The translations under genes and the position numbers were made by a program. Shown one piece after another: positions 42,300 to 52,563 of a DNA stretch of 64,000 nt; position 1 is the first letter of the stretch, and each line of letters begins with the position of its first letter. Origin of the DNA: Candidatus Methylopumilus sp. (GTDB taxonomy: Bacteria > Pseudomonadota > Gammaproteobacteria > Burkholderiales > Methylophilaceae); the NCBI GenBank assembly GCA_009693175.1, contig SHXT01000006.1:1-64000 (forward strand), read 5' to 3'. The notes below the pieces were generated by a model, which made no database searches, was not told the origin of the DNA, and saw only the letters and a program-made list of their open reading frames with translations.

Positions 42300-44954
42300 T
42301 TAGTTAGAAATAGTTTTCTTTAATTTAGTTAAAAAATTATCAAATGCTTTATCAAGAAGTTCAGCTTTTGATCCACCAGCCATTGCTAGATCGGGTTTAC
42401 CCCCGCCTTTTCCACCAATAGTGAAAGCTAGTTCACTCGCAATATCTCCAGCTTTAATTTTTTGAGTAAGATCGTTTGTGACACCTACTGCTATAGTGAC
42501 CTTACCCTGATTGACAGTACTTAAAATTATAACTGCACTTTTAAGGTCTGATTTAAGTTTATCAATTGTTTCTCTTAAGCCGGCAGCGTCGAGAGGACCT
42601 AATTTTTCCATGATAACTTTAATCTCGCCTATAGAAATTGCTTTCTTGGCTAAATTACCACTCTCAGAAAAAGTAATTTTTGATTTTAGTTGCTGAACAT
42701 TTTTTTCATACTCTTTAATTTGATCAATTAATTGACTGATTTTGTTTGGAAGCTCCGAAGAAGAAACTTTCAAATTATGAGCTAATTGATCAATAATTGA
42801 GACATGCTGATTCATATGGCGAATGACATTTAATCCAGTAGTTGCTTCAATACGCCGTATCCCAGAAGAAATACCTGTTTCTGAAATAATTTTGAAAGCA
42901 CCAATATCACCCGTTCTATTGACGTGTGTGCCACCGCATAATTCTTTACTTGAACCAATAGTAAGAACTCTTACTTCGTCAGAATATTTTTCGCCAAAGA
43001 GCATCATTGCACCACTTTTTTTGGCTTCATCTAAGGACATAGTTTTAGCTTCAGTATCTGTATTCTTAAGTATTTCTTGGTTGACAAACATTTCAACAGA
43101 TTTAATTTCATCAACACTTAAAGGATTGGGATGTGAGAAGTCAAAGCGTGTTTTAGTGTCATCTACAAGAGAGCCTTTTTGTTCAACGTGAGTACCTAAT
43201 ATATTTTTAAGTCCTTTATGAAGTAAGTGTGTTGCAGAATGATTTCTCATAATATTTTTTCTTGTTTCATCCTCTACAGACGCAATGACTTCATCAGCTA
43301 CTTTTATAGTATTTTTTTCAACGACGCCATAATGAGCATAGATTTTGGCTTTAATTTTTTGCGTATCTTCAACCACAAAAATACTATTTGAAGTTTTAAT
43401 GACTCCTCGATCGCCCACTTGGCCTCCAGACTCAGCATAGAAGGGAGTTGCATTAAGTATGATAATGCCAGACTCTCCTTTAAGTAATTCTGTTTTTGGT
43501 TGATCATCTTTGAAAATTGCTAGTATTTCAGCTTTAGATTCCGAGATGTTATAACCGTTAAAGACTGTTGCCTCACCGTTATAATCAATGTTTATTTTCA
43601 TTTTAAATTTATTAGAAGATCGTGCCATTAATTTTTGTGCTTCCATTGCTGCATCAAAACCTTTTTGATCAATTGTAATATTTTTTTCGCGACAGATATC
43701 TGCAGTTAAATCAAGAGGGAATCCAAAAGTATCATGAAGTTTAAATGCGACTTGGCCATCAAAGGTTTTTTTATTTTTTTCAAGTAGTACATGAATAGAT
43801 TCTTCCAATATATTCATACCATTCTCAATAGTTTCAAAAAAACGCTCCTCCTCTTGTTTTAATGAAAGTGTAATTTTGTCTTTATTTTTTATGATGTCTG
43901 GATAAGTTTCACCAAGCATACGAATAACATCATTAGTAAGTTTATGGAAAAAAGGTTGCCTACAGCCTAATTTATAACCATGTCTAATTGCTCTTCGAAT
44001 AATTCTTCTTAATACATAACCACGACCTTCATTACTTGCAATAACGCCATCTGAAATAAGAAAAGTACAAGCGCGAATATGGTCAGACAATACTTTTAAT
44101 GAAGGATGATATAAATCCGAAGTTTTTGTAATCTTTGCAGCTGACTCGATAAGGGGCACAAACAAATCTGTTTCATAGTTTGTATGCACACCTTGAAGGA
44201 CTGCGCTAATGCGCTCTAGTCCCATACCTGTATCTACAGATGGTTTTGGAAGCGGGTGCATAAAATCTTTTTCGTCTCGGTTATATTGCATGAAAACAAT
44301 ATTCCAAATTTCGATAAAACGATCTCCATCTTGATCTTTTGATCCAGGAGGCCCTCCAGGTATATGGTTACCATGATCATAAAAGACTTCAGTGCATGGT
44401 CCACAAGGCCCAGTATCACCCATCATCCAAAAATTATCTGATGCGTATTTTGAGCCTTTATTGTCACCAATGCGAATGATCTTTTCTTTACTTATACCAA
44501 TAACCTTAGTCCAAATGTCATAAGCTTCATAATCTTCATTGTAAACAGTGACTAAAAGCTTTTCTTTAGGAATTTTATAAACGTCTGTGAGAAGTTCCCA
44601 AGCATATTGAATTGCATCATGCTTAAAATAATCACCAAAACTAAAATTACCAAGCATTTCAAAAAAAGTATGATGCCTTGCCGTATAGCCAACATTTTCT
44701 AAGTCGTTATGCTTACCGCCTGCGCGCACACATTTTTGACTTGAAGTAGCTCTTGTGTAGCTTGGTTTATCAAAACCTAAAAATACATCTTTAAATTGAT
44801 TCATACCTGCATTCGTAAAAAGCAAAGTTGGATCTTCGCCAGGCACGAGCGAGCTAGAATTTATAACTTGATGTTGTTTTTTCTTAAAAAAATCTAGAAA
44901 AATATTTCTAATTTCAAAACTAGAGAGTTTTGGATTCTTCAGTTCATTAGACAT
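42300..44954 (-). CDS. alaS: Alanyl-tRNA synthetase
   Basis: [60 protein letters not shown] editing-domain HxxxH; ELCGGTHV. Confidence 0.99.
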   Translation of the reverse strand: MSNELKNPKLSSFEIRNIFLDFFKKKQHQVINSSSLVPGEDPTLLFTNAGMNQFKDVFLGFDKPSYTRATSSQKCVRAGGKHNDLENVGYTARHHTFFEMLGNFSFGDYFKHDAIQYAWELLTDVYKIPKEKLLVTVYNEDYEAYDIWTKVIGISKEKIIRIGDNKGSKYASDNFWMMGDTGPCGPCTEVFYDHGNHIPGGPPGSKDQDGDRFIEIWNIVFMQYNRDEKDFMHPLPKPSVDTGMGLERISAVLQGVHTNYETDLFVPLIESAAKITKTSDLYHPSLKVLSDHIRACTFLISDGVIASNEGRGYVLRRIIRRAIRHGYKLGCRQPFFHKLTNDVIRMLGETYPDIIKNKDKITLSLKQEEERFFETIENGMNILEESIHVLLEKNKKTFDGQVAFKLHDTFGFPLDLTADICREKNITIDQKGFDAAMEAQKLMARSSNKFKMKINIDYNGEATVFNGYNISESKAEILAIFKDDQPKTELLKGESGIIILNATPFYAESGGQVGDRGVIKTSNSIFVVEDTQKIKAKIYAHYGVVEKNTIKVADEVIASVEDETRKNIMRNHSATHLLHKGLKNILGTHVEQKGSLVDDTKTRFDFSHPNPLSVDEIKSVEMFVNQEILKNTDTEAKTMSLDEAKKSGAMMLFGEKYSDEVRVLTIGSSKELCGGTHVNRTGDIGAFKIISETGISSGIRRIEATTGLNVIRHMNQHVSIIDQLAHNLKVSSSELPNKISQLIDQIKEYEKNVQQLKSKITFSESGNLAKKAISIGEIKVIMEKLGPLDAAGLRETIDKLKSDLKSAVIILSTVNQGKVTIAVGVTNDLTQKIKAGDIASELAFTIGGKGGGKPDLAMAGGSKAELLDKAFDNFLTKLKKTISN

Positions 44955-44961
44955 ACGCTAG

Positions 44962-45432
44962 CTACTCTTCCTTGGCATTCAATATTTTTTTTATGAGAGA
45001 GACATCAAACCCGCGACTTTGCATAAAGCGAGCTTGTTTCGACCATTCCTTTTTCGAGGTTGGAAGCAGTTTAAATTTTTTTTGCCAAACTTGTTTTGCA
45101 TATAATAATTCTTGGTTTTTAAGAGGGTCCATGTATTGATCGATGAGCGAATGATCGATACCTTTTTCCTCAAGTTCGCGAATGATTTTATAGCGACCAA
45201 ATTTATTTTTTTTTGCATGAATAAATTGTTCGCAATATCGCTCATTAGAAAGCCATCCTTCTGAAATCATAGAGGATAAAAAAAGATCTAATGCATCCTT
45301 TTCAAATTCAAGTGTGCGAGCATATTCATTTAATTTTAATTTTAATTCGAGATATGAATATTCTCTTTTTGCTAGGTAATACAGCGCTCTTTTTTTAAGT
45401 AAAACTAAATTTTTATTTGTTGCGTTATTCAG
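44962..45432 (-). CDS. recX: Regulatory protein RecX (extended N-terminally from the ORF-track start 45270; start codon uncertain, CTG at 45432 or 45441)
   Basis: C-terminal RecX sequence in the ORF track; upstream in-frame sequence [30 protein letters not shown] continues the RecX three-helix repeat; immediately downstream of recA. Confidence 0.75.
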   Translation of the reverse strand: MNNATNKNLVLLKKRALYYLAKREYSYLELKLKLNEYARTLEFEKDALDLFLSSMISEGWLSNERYCEQFIHAKKNKFGRYKIIRELEEKGIDHSLIDQYMDPLKNQELLYAKQVWQKKFKLLPTSKKEWSKQARFMQSRGFDVSLIKKILNAKEE

Positions 45433-46459
45433 TTTCTTCAGTGTCCTGTGGTGCTGTCATTGCCTCGTTTACTACGGATGAATTTGCCCTAATTTTATCC
45501 TCAATTTCTTGAGCAATTTTTGGATTTTCTTTTAGAAATTCTCTGGCATTATCTTTGCCTTGACCTATTTTTTCGCCATTATAACTATACCAAGCACCGG
45601 CTTTTTCAATAAATTTTAAGTTAGAACCAATTTCAATAATTTCGCCTTCTCTTGATATGCCTTCACCATAAAGGACATCAAATTCAGCCTGTTTAAATGG
45701 CGGTGCGACTTTATTTTTAACAACCTTGACTCTTGTTTCAGCGCCTATGACTTCATCACCTCTTTTGATTGCACCAATGCGACGGATATCAAGTCTTACA
45801 GAAGCGTAAAATTTAAGTGCGTTACCACCAGTAGTTGTTTCAGGACTACCAAACATCACACCAATCTTCATGCGTATCTGATTAATAAAAATAACAAGTG
45901 TATTTGTTTTTTTAATATTGCCAGTTAATTTTCTTAAAGCTTGAGACATGAGTCTTGCTTGAAGGCCCATGTGTGAATCACCCATTTCACCTTCAATTTC
46001 TGCACGAGGTGTTAAAGCCGCAACAGAGTCTATGACTACAATATCTACTGAACCACTTCGTACTAACATATCTGTAATTTCAAGAGCTTGTTCGCCTGTA
46101 TCAGGTTGTGATATTAATAAATCTGAAACGACTACACCTAATTTTGCTGCATATTGGGGATCAAGCGCATGCTCTGCATCAATAAAAGCCGCAATACCGC
46201 CAAGTTTCTGCATTTGAGCAATAACAGATAGGGTTAAGGATGTTTTGCCTGAAGATTCTGGACCATAAACTTCAACAACGCGTCCTCTAGGAAGTCCGCC
46301 AATTCCAAGAGCGATATCAAGACCAAGCGAGCCTGTTGAGACAGATTGAATATCTTCGATGACTTCGGAATCATCCATTCTCATCACTGAACCTTTTCCG
46401 AATTGTTTTTCGATCTGCGCTAATGCGGCAGCGAGTGCTTTACTTTTATTCTCATCCAT
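45425..46459 (-). CDS. recA: Recombinase RecA
   Basis: [20 protein letters not shown] Walker A; uninterrupted 344 aa. Confidence 0.99.
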   Translation of the reverse strand: MDENKSKALAAALAQIEKQFGKGSVMRMDDSEVIEDIQSVSTGSLGLDIALGIGGLPRGRVVEVYGPESSGKTSLTLSVIAQMQKLGGIAAFIDAEHALDPQYAAKLGVVVSDLLISQPDTGEQALEITDMLVRSGSVDIVVIDSVAALTPRAEIEGEMGDSHMGLQARLMSQALRKLTGNIKKTNTLVIFINQIRMKIGVMFGSPETTTGGNALKFYASVRLDIRRIGAIKRGDEVIGAETRVKVVKNKVAPPFKQAEFDVLYGEGISREGEIIEIGSNLKFIEKAGAWYSYNGEKIGQGKDNAREFLKENPKIAQEIEDKIRANSSVVNEAMTAPQDTEETE

Positions 46460-46503
46460 CTAAATTTGCCTTTAATTAAAGTGTTTTATCACTGATAATT
46501 ATT

Positions 46504-47004
46504 TCATACTTGGAGGTTTAAAGTAAGCGCTAAGCACTGATTTAGTGCAAATAGACAGGAGGATTCACGTATATTTTCTCTGGATCCAGGGAATTTTTTT
46601 GAGGCATTAAAAATCATTTTATTTTGATAAGCAATACCAAAAAAAACAGTGCCAACAGGTTTGTTGGGTAGACCGCCAGAAGGTCCAGCAATTCCTGTAA
46701 TTGAAAGAGAAATATCCGCGTGACTTATATTTAAGGCGCCTAAAGCCATTTCTGAGGCCGTTTCTTCACTTACAGCACCATATTTCAAAAGAGTATCTTC
46801 GCTCACTTTAAGAAGCTCAATTTTTGATTCATTACTGTAAGTGACAAATCCTCGATCAAACCAAGCTGAGCTCCCAGGAATGCTTGTAAGATATTGGCTT
46901 ACCATACCTCCCGTACAAGACTCTGCTAAGACTATCTGTAGTTTTTTTTCAATGAGCACTCTGCTCAATCGAAGACAAGCTGTTTCAATCAGAGCATTAG
47001 CCAT
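46504..47004 (-). CDS. pncC: Nicotinamide-nucleotide amidohydrolase (CinA C-terminal domain)
   Basis: KLQIVLAESCTGGMVSQYLTSIPGSSAWFDRGFVTYSNESK; GIAGPSGGLPNKPVGTVFFG. Confidence 0.95.
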   Translation of the reverse strand: MANALIETACLRLSRVLIEKKLQIVLAESCTGGMVSQYLTSIPGSSAWFDRGFVTYSNESKIELLKVSEDTLLKYGAVSEETASEMALGALNISHADISLSITGIAGPSGGLPNKPVGTVFFGIAYQNKMIFNASKKFPGSRENIRESSCLFALNQCLALTLNLQV

Positions 47005-47477
47005 TGAAATAAGCCATAAAAAAATAATGCAAAAAGAGCAGCAACGTAATCATCAAGCATAATGCCTAAACCACCATCAATATGTTTGTCTAAATAATTA
47101 ATAGGAAAAGGTTTCCAGATATCAAATAGCCTAAAAAGTAAAAATAACTCTATTATTTGAATGGCATTAAAATGCGTTTGGACGATTACCAACATTAAAA
47201 AAAATGCTCCAATTTCATCCCAAACAATCGCGCCCGGATCTTTTATTTTAAGCGCGAGCGCAGTTTGATCGCAGACTAAAATACCCCCTATAAAAAATAA
47301 GATTGCAATGAAAATTTGAACAAGAATAGTAAAAGAAGATAGAAGTAAATAAAGAGGAATGGCGACGAGCGTTCCTAATGTGCCTGGCGCTCTTTTTGAG
47401 AGGCCAGCACCAAATCCTAAGGCTATAAAATATGATGGGCTCTTAAAAAGAAACTTTAGATTAGGCAAAATGATCAT
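46989..47477 (-). CDS. pgpA: Phosphatidylglycerophosphatase A
   Basis: YFIALGFGAGLSKRAPGTLGTLVAIPLY; VWDEIGAFFLML; RLFDIWKPFPINYLDKHIDGGLGIMLDDYVA. Confidence 0.96.
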   Translation of the reverse strand: MIILPNLKFLFKSPSYFIALGFGAGLSKRAPGTLGTLVAIPLYLLLSSFTILVQIFIAILFFIGGILVCDQTALALKIKDPGAIVWDEIGAFFLMLVIVQTHFNAIQIIELFLLFRLFDIWKPFPINYLDKHIDGGLGIMLDDYVAALFALFFYGLFQWLML

Positions 47478-48408
47478 AACCTTTATTTTTGAATGACACT
47501 AATTTACCATGTCTATCTAAAATGCTAATAGATGGTTGATTCGTAATTACACCAATACGAGTCGTAATAATCTTTGTTTTTTTAGAGATTTTTTGAATGT
47601 GTGAGCTATATTTTTTAGGGGCTGTAAATAATAATTCGTAATCATCTCCACCGTTAAGTGCGTAGTGATATTTCTTTGATGTTTTAATTGCTGCATTACA
47701 AGGAATTTTTTCTATAAAAAGAGTCGCTCCTACTTTAGAACTTTTTGTAATATGAGTTAAATCTTGAATTAATCCATCAGAAACATCAATACAACTCTTT
47801 GCATAACGAGGTAAAGTAAGCCCAAAAAAAACTTTTGGCACTGGTGTTTGGAGAGATTTAATACATTTTGTTTTTAAAGTAGGAGAGAGTTTCAATTTTC
47901 TTTGTAAGCATGCCAAGCCCATTGATGCATTACCTAACTCACCTGTAACCCATATATCATCGCCTATTTGAGCCCCAGACCTTAAAAGACTTTTATTTTT
48001 TTTAATTTCTCCCATGATTGTAATGGAAATTGATAGCGGACCTTTTGTGGTGTCACCACCAATAAGATCAATGTTAAATTTTTTTGCGCATTTAAAAAAG
48101 CCTTGGGAAAATTTTTTAAGCCAAATAGGATCTACTTTTGGAAGTGAAATAGACAAAGTGGCCCATTTAGGCTGAGCCCCCATGGCTGAAATATCAGATA
48201 GATTTACTGCAAGTGATTTCCAGCCTAAGTGACTTGGATTAGTATTTTTTATGAAATGAATACCCTCAACTAGCATATCTGAAGAAATAACCAATTCATG
48301 ATTTTTTTGGATTTGAATGATCGCCGCGTCATCACCAATACCTAATTTTGTTTGCCTATTTTTTTTTGTAAAGTAGCGTTTAATGAGTTCAAACTCAGAA
48401 GTTATCAT
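47461..48408 (-). CDS. thiL: Thiamine-phosphate kinase (start moved to internal Met; ORF track starts at 48522)
   Basis: SEFELIKRYFTKKNRQTKLGIGDDAAII; GGDTTKGPLSISITIMGE; CIDVSDGLIQDL; ALNGGDDYELLFT. Confidence 0.95.
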   Translation of the reverse strand: MITSEFELIKRYFTKKNRQTKLGIGDDAAIIQIQKNHELVISSDMLVEGIHFIKNTNPSHLGWKSLAVNLSDISAMGAQPKWATLSISLPKVDPIWLKKFSQGFFKCAKKFNIDLIGGDTTKGPLSISITIMGEIKKNKSLLRSGAQIGDDIWVTGELGNASMGLACLQRKLKLSPTLKTKCIKSLQTPVPKVFFGLTLPRYAKSCIDVSDGLIQDLTHITKSSKVGATLFIEKIPCNAAIKTSKKYHYALNGGDDYELLFTAPKKYSSHIQKISKKTKIITTRIGVITNQPSISILDRHGKLVSFKNKGYDHFA

Positions 48409-48415
48409 GATTGAT

Positions 48416-48988
48416 TTATTTTTTAGGCCTAAAAGTTTCAACAATATGAGTATGAGTTTCAATAAAAGGCCCATTAAGAAGATCAATACAGTAGGGCACT
48501 GCAGAAAAAATACCGTGAACAAGTATTTTCCCTTGGTTATCTTTTAAGCCTTCAAGCGTTTGAGCAATTGACTTTGGCTGGCCAGGTAAATTAATAATAA
48601 GCGTATTTTTTCGAATGACAGCTACTTGTCTTGAGAGAATGGCGGTGGGTACAAAATGGAGACCAATTTGACGCATCTGCTCTCCAAAACCAGGCATATC
48701 GCGATCAGCAATTGCCATTGTTGCTTCGGGGGTAACATCTCTTAATGCTGGCCCCGTACCTCCGGTAGTTAAGATAAGGTCACACATATCCTTCTCTACA
48801 AAATGAATTAGAGTTGATTCAATGATGCGCTTTTCATCGGGGATAATTTTTTCTATTGTTTGAAAGGGCGATGCAATTGCTTTTTGCAGCCAAGCTTGAA
48901 GATTAGGAATGCCTTGATCCACATATTCGCCTTTTGAAGCTCGGTCGCTGATTGAAATGAGTCCAATTTTAGTGAACTTATTTTCCAT
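48416..48988 (-). CDS. mog: Molybdopterin adenylyltransferase (MogA/MoaB family)
   Basis: IGLISISDRASKGEYVDQGIPNLQAWL; DLILTTGGTGPALRDVTPEATMAI; NLPGQPKSIAQTLEGL. Confidence 0.92.
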   Translation of the reverse strand: MENKFTKIGLISISDRASKGEYVDQGIPNLQAWLQKAIASPFQTIEKIIPDEKRIIESTLIHFVEKDMCDLILTTGGTGPALRDVTPEATMAIADRDMPGFGEQMRQIGLHFVPTAILSRQVAVIRKNTLIINLPGQPKSIAQTLEGLKDNQGKILVHGIFSAVPYCIDLLNGPFIETHTHIVETFRPKK

Positions 48989-49044
48989 GATAGGTCATAG
49001 TTATTCAAAGCTTGATCATAACATTATCGTTATAAAGGAATTTT

Positions 49045-49800
49045 ATGCAATTTAAACTTATTTTTATTATCTTTACTTTATTCAGTTGTTTAACTATGGC
49101 CGATGAGGTTAATTTATTTCAAGCAAATTATTTAACTCAAGGCAATAGCAGTTTTCATTCTCTACAAAAGAAGCCAGATACAAAAATTTATTCTGGCATG
49201 AATAAAGATAAAGACAATATTAGAATGCTTGAAGATGGCTTCGACTTAATGGGAACGTCATCATTTCAGGGGCCTTTTATTGAGCCTAATCAAGCATTAA
49301 AGCATGCTCAATCTGCCGAGGCTGATGTTGTTTTAGTGTACGATCGAAAAATTAACAAAATGACGCGATCATCACGTTTAAAGCAGATTCATGATGAAAT
49401 GAGAAAAGAAAATAAAGGTGAAAAAAATACTTCAGTTGAGATTACAGAAACAGATTTAAAAGACAAAAATAGTAAATTTGAATTTTATGCTACTTATTGG
49501 GCAAAGTTACCTAAGCCCATTTTAGGTGTGCATGTCATTAAATTAATTACTAAGAATGCGGATACTAGAGAATCTCAGCAAGAACCTGGCTTAAAAGTGA
49601 TTGCAGTGATTAAAGATTCCCCAGCATATAAGGCAGGCATTCAAAGGGGAGATGCAATTCTTTTATTCAATGATTTAAATGCAGAATCGCCAGAGGAATT
49701 TACTAAAACAGTTTTTAAAGCTCAAGGTACCAAAGTACAAATAAAATACATGAGAGAGAATGAAGAGAAAGTGGCGCTGATTGAATTAAATCAAAGATAG
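49045..49800 (+). CDS. Secreted PDZ-domain protein
   Basis: Signal peptide-like N-terminus; LGVHVIKL...GLKVIAVIKDSPAYKAGIQRGDAILLFNDLNAESPEEFTKTV PDZ fold; no protease catalytic domain seen. Confidence 0.7.
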   Translation: MQFKLIFIIFTLFSCLTMADEVNLFQANYLTQGNSSFHSLQKKPDTKIYSGMNKDKDNIRMLEDGFDLMGTSSFQGPFIEPNQALKHAQSAEADVVLVYDRKINKMTRSSRLKQIHDEMRKENKGEKNTSVEITETDLKDKNSKFEFYATYWAKLPKPILGVHVIKLITKNADTRESQQEPGLKVIAVIKDSPAYKAGIQRGDAILLFNDLNAESPEEFTKTVFKAQGTKVQIKYMRENEEKVALIELNQR

Positions 49801-49806
49801 AAAGGT

Positions 49807-50301
49807 TTACTGCTCTATAATTTTTTTTATTAACTTAAAAAGTTCGCGATTGTATTTAGGCGCTTTATCTTTATGTTTTTCGTTAATAGTTTCTTTGATA
49901 GTATCCAAGAGTATAAGCTTCTCTTCTGTAGGATATTTAGATAGGAATTCGCTGATACTTGCTGGTTCCTCTACTAATTTTTTTCGCCATAATTCAATAG
50001 TGTGAAAATGTTGCTTTTCTTTAAGCTCTTGCTGATCCCAGAAAGTAATAATTGTATTTAATTCTGTGGAATCAAAATTTCTCATGAGCTTCCCAATATA
50101 TTGACTCTGTCTTCTTTTCGCACCATTACTTGTGATTTTTTGCATCGCTAGAATAGCCTCAAATAAATTAGGCGGCAAATCTAATGCCCTTAATTTAGAT
50201 ACTGATAGATCGCATAACTTTAATCCAAGTGATTGAAGTTTTTCTGCTTCGAGTTTGAGTTGTGTTCTGCTGACTGTATTTTTTTCGAGGTCTTTTGCCA
50301 T
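49807..50301 (-). CDS. YjgA/DarP (DUF615) ribosome-associated protein
   Basis: SRTQLKLEAEKLQSLGLKLCDLSVSKLRALDLPPNLFEAILAMQKITSNGAKRRQSQYIGKLMR. Confidence 0.93.
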   Translation of the reverse strand: MAKDLEKNTVSRTQLKLEAEKLQSLGLKLCDLSVSKLRALDLPPNLFEAILAMQKITSNGAKRRQSQYIGKLMRNFDSTELNTIITFWDQQELKEKQHFHTIELWRKKLVEEPASISEFLSKYPTEEKLILLDTIKETINEKHKDKAPKYNRELFKLIKKIIEQ

Positions 50302-50376
50302 TTCAATATGACTTGATTAATAGAGTGACTATTTCTAAGTTATGATAACAGGGTTTACTTTCTCATCCATGCTGAC

Positions 50377-51711
50377 ATGAAAAAAAATCAATTCGATTTA
50401 GATGGCTTAAAAAAAATTGCTGATCACACATTAAATTATGCAAAAAAAATAGGTGCCACTGCATCTGAAATTGAAGTGAGCTATGGTACAGGGAAAAATA
50501 TTTCTGTACGTTTAGGGAGTCTCGAAACTTTAGAAATTAATAGAGATAAAGGACTTTCAGTCACGCTTTATAATGGCCAGAGAAAAGGCAGCTCAAATTC
50601 TTCTGATCTTTCCTTTCAAAGTATTGAAGACACAGTAGACGCAGCTTTTGATATTGCACGTTATACCGCTCCCGATCCTTTATTTGGACTTGCCGATAAA
50701 AATCTTATGGCAACAGACATGAGAGATCTAGATTTATATGGGATATGGGATATTTCTGTAGACCATATGATTGAACTTGCTAAAACATGCGAGGCTCATG
50801 CGCTTGATGTGAGTGAAAAAATCACAAACTCTGAAGGTGCTAGCATTTCATCTTCTGAAGGCGTTTTTATTTATGCAAATAGCTATGGTTTTATGGGGGG
50901 GTACCCTACATCAAGACATTCTATAGGGTGCTCTGTCATTGCCGAAGAAGAGTCTATGATGCAAAGAGACTATTGGTATTCATCTGCAAGGCATGTTGAG
51001 GATTTAGAGTCCGCTGAGTCTGTAGGTTTCTTAGCCGGCAAAAGAACATTATCTCGTTTAGGCGCTAAAAAAATTAAAACTTGTCATGCCCCCGTTATTT
51101 TTGAAGCACCTTTAGCGACTGGATTAATATCCTCTCTCATTTCAGCAATTTCAGGCGGTAATTTATATCGCCAATCTTCTTTTCTTTTGGATTCAATTGG
51201 AAAAAAGGTTGCAAGTGATCAGCTAATAATTCATGAGGATCCTTTTCTTAAACGGGGGGACGCAAGCTCAATGTTTGATGATGAAGGTGTAGCCACTCAA
51301 TCAAGACTATTAGTTGATCAAGGCATTATTAATGGTTACCTCTTATCTTCATATTCAGCAAGAAAACTTGGTATGCAAACCACAGGGAATGCTGGTGGTG
51401 CACACAATTTAATTGTAAAGGCAGGAAATCAGGATTTAACAGAGCTACTCAAAACCATGGGCAAGGGGTTACTTGTTACAGAATTACTTGGTCACGGACT
51501 TAATATGGTGACAGGCGATTACTCTAGAGGCGCTTCAGGGTATTGGATAGAAGATGGGATGATTATTTATCCAGTTGAAGAAATTACGATTGCAGGCAAT
51601 ATGAAAAACATGCTAAAACAGATTGTTGCGATTGGGAATGATATTTACAGAAATGGATCGAAGCAGACAGGTTCAATTTTATTAGAATCGATGAGTATTG
51701 CCTCTAGTTAA
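50377..51711 (+). CDS. pmbA: Metalloprotease PmbA/TldE
   Basis: GATASEIEVSYGTGKNISVRLGSLETLEINRDKGLSVTLYNGQRKGSSNSSDLS; TGNAGGAHNLIV. Confidence 0.96.
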   Translation: MKKNQFDLDGLKKIADHTLNYAKKIGATASEIEVSYGTGKNISVRLGSLETLEINRDKGLSVTLYNGQRKGSSNSSDLSFQSIEDTVDAAFDIARYTAPDPLFGLADKNLMATDMRDLDLYGIWDISVDHMIELAKTCEAHALDVSEKITNSEGASISSSEGVFIYANSYGFMGGYPTSRHSIGCSVIAEEESMMQRDYWYSSARHVEDLESAESVGFLAGKRTLSRLGAKKIKTCHAPVIFEAPLATGLISSLISAISGGNLYRQSSFLLDSIGKKVASDQLIIHEDPFLKRGDASSMFDDEGVATQSRLLVDQGIINGYLLSSYSARKLGMQTTGNAGGAHNLIVKAGNQDLTELLKTMGKGLLVTELLGHGLNMVTGDYSRGASGYWIEDGMIIYPVEEITIAGNMKNMLKQIVAIGNDIYRNGSKQTGSILLESMSIASS

Positions 51712-51726
51712 AACTTTAAAGCTGAA

Positions 51727-52467
51727 TCAATTGCCGAATAATGGCACGGTATAAGATTGAAAGCCATCTTTATTGTCTGTGCCATCCTTAACTAGGTTTT
51801 CTCTGTATTGCATATAGCTATCACGCATAAATGCATAAGGATCAAATGCTTGATCACGTATATCGGTATCATCAAGAAGTTCAGCGCGCTTATCAACTAT
51901 AACTGCAGCTGTTGTTATATATCTTGATGTATCATCATTGATATAGGATATTGGGTTGAAGAAGAATGTATCAGTAGCAAAACCAATACCGTCTCTTGTG
52001 CTTGATGGGCCAAGAATTGGAAGCACTAAGTAAGCGCCACTATCAAAGCCATAATAGCCAAGTGTTTGACCAAAATCTTCTCTGGTACGAGCACCACCAC
52101 TTTTCGAATGCACATCAAATACCCCTAAGACACCCACAGTTGTATTAACGGCTACACGACTTGCCGTATTAAAGCTTTGTTTAAATTTAAATTGGAATAC
52201 TTCATTAATCACTGTGACAACGTCAAGAATATTTTTAAAGAAGTTATTAACGCTCGTTTGAACTGGTGAAGGTGTAATTGCTTGGTAGCCCTTAGCAATA
52301 GGTTTAAGCGCTGCTTTATCGACCACACCATTGAATTTATAGATCGTTCGGTTAAGGCCTTCGAGAGGGTCTTTATTTTGTTGTGAAGCACATCCAAACA
52401 TAAATAAAGTGACTAAGATTGCAATAAGAAATTTGCCAATGTACTTTATCATAACTGAAGTATTCAT
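51727..52467 (-). CDS. mlaA: MlaA (VacJ) phospholipid-retention lipoprotein
   Basis: Lipobox MFGCAS; DPLEGLNRTIYKFNGVVDKAALKPIAKGYQ; EDFGQTLGYYGFDSGAYLVLPILGPSSTRDGIG. Confidence 0.96.
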   Translation of the reverse strand: MNTSVMIKYIGKFLIAILVTLFMFGCASQQNKDPLEGLNRTIYKFNGVVDKAALKPIAKGYQAITPSPVQTSVNNFFKNILDVVTVINEVFQFKFKQSFNTASRVAVNTTVGVLGVFDVHSKSGGARTREDFGQTLGYYGFDSGAYLVLPILGPSSTRDGIGFATDTFFFNPISYINDDTSRYITTAAVIVDKRAELLDDTDIRDQAFDPYAFMRDSYMQYRENLVKDGTDNKDGFQSYTVPLFGN

Positions 52468-52563
52468 TAAAGTTAGTCAATTATCTATGAATGTTGTTTT
52501 TTTGTCTATTAAGTTATTGTAAATCATGGCTTATAGATTTTTTATGTTGCATAAAAACAACAA

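Noticed and set aside
45425-46459. Intein or insertion in recA
   Set aside because: recA is an uninterrupted 344-aa frame of standard length and motif order.
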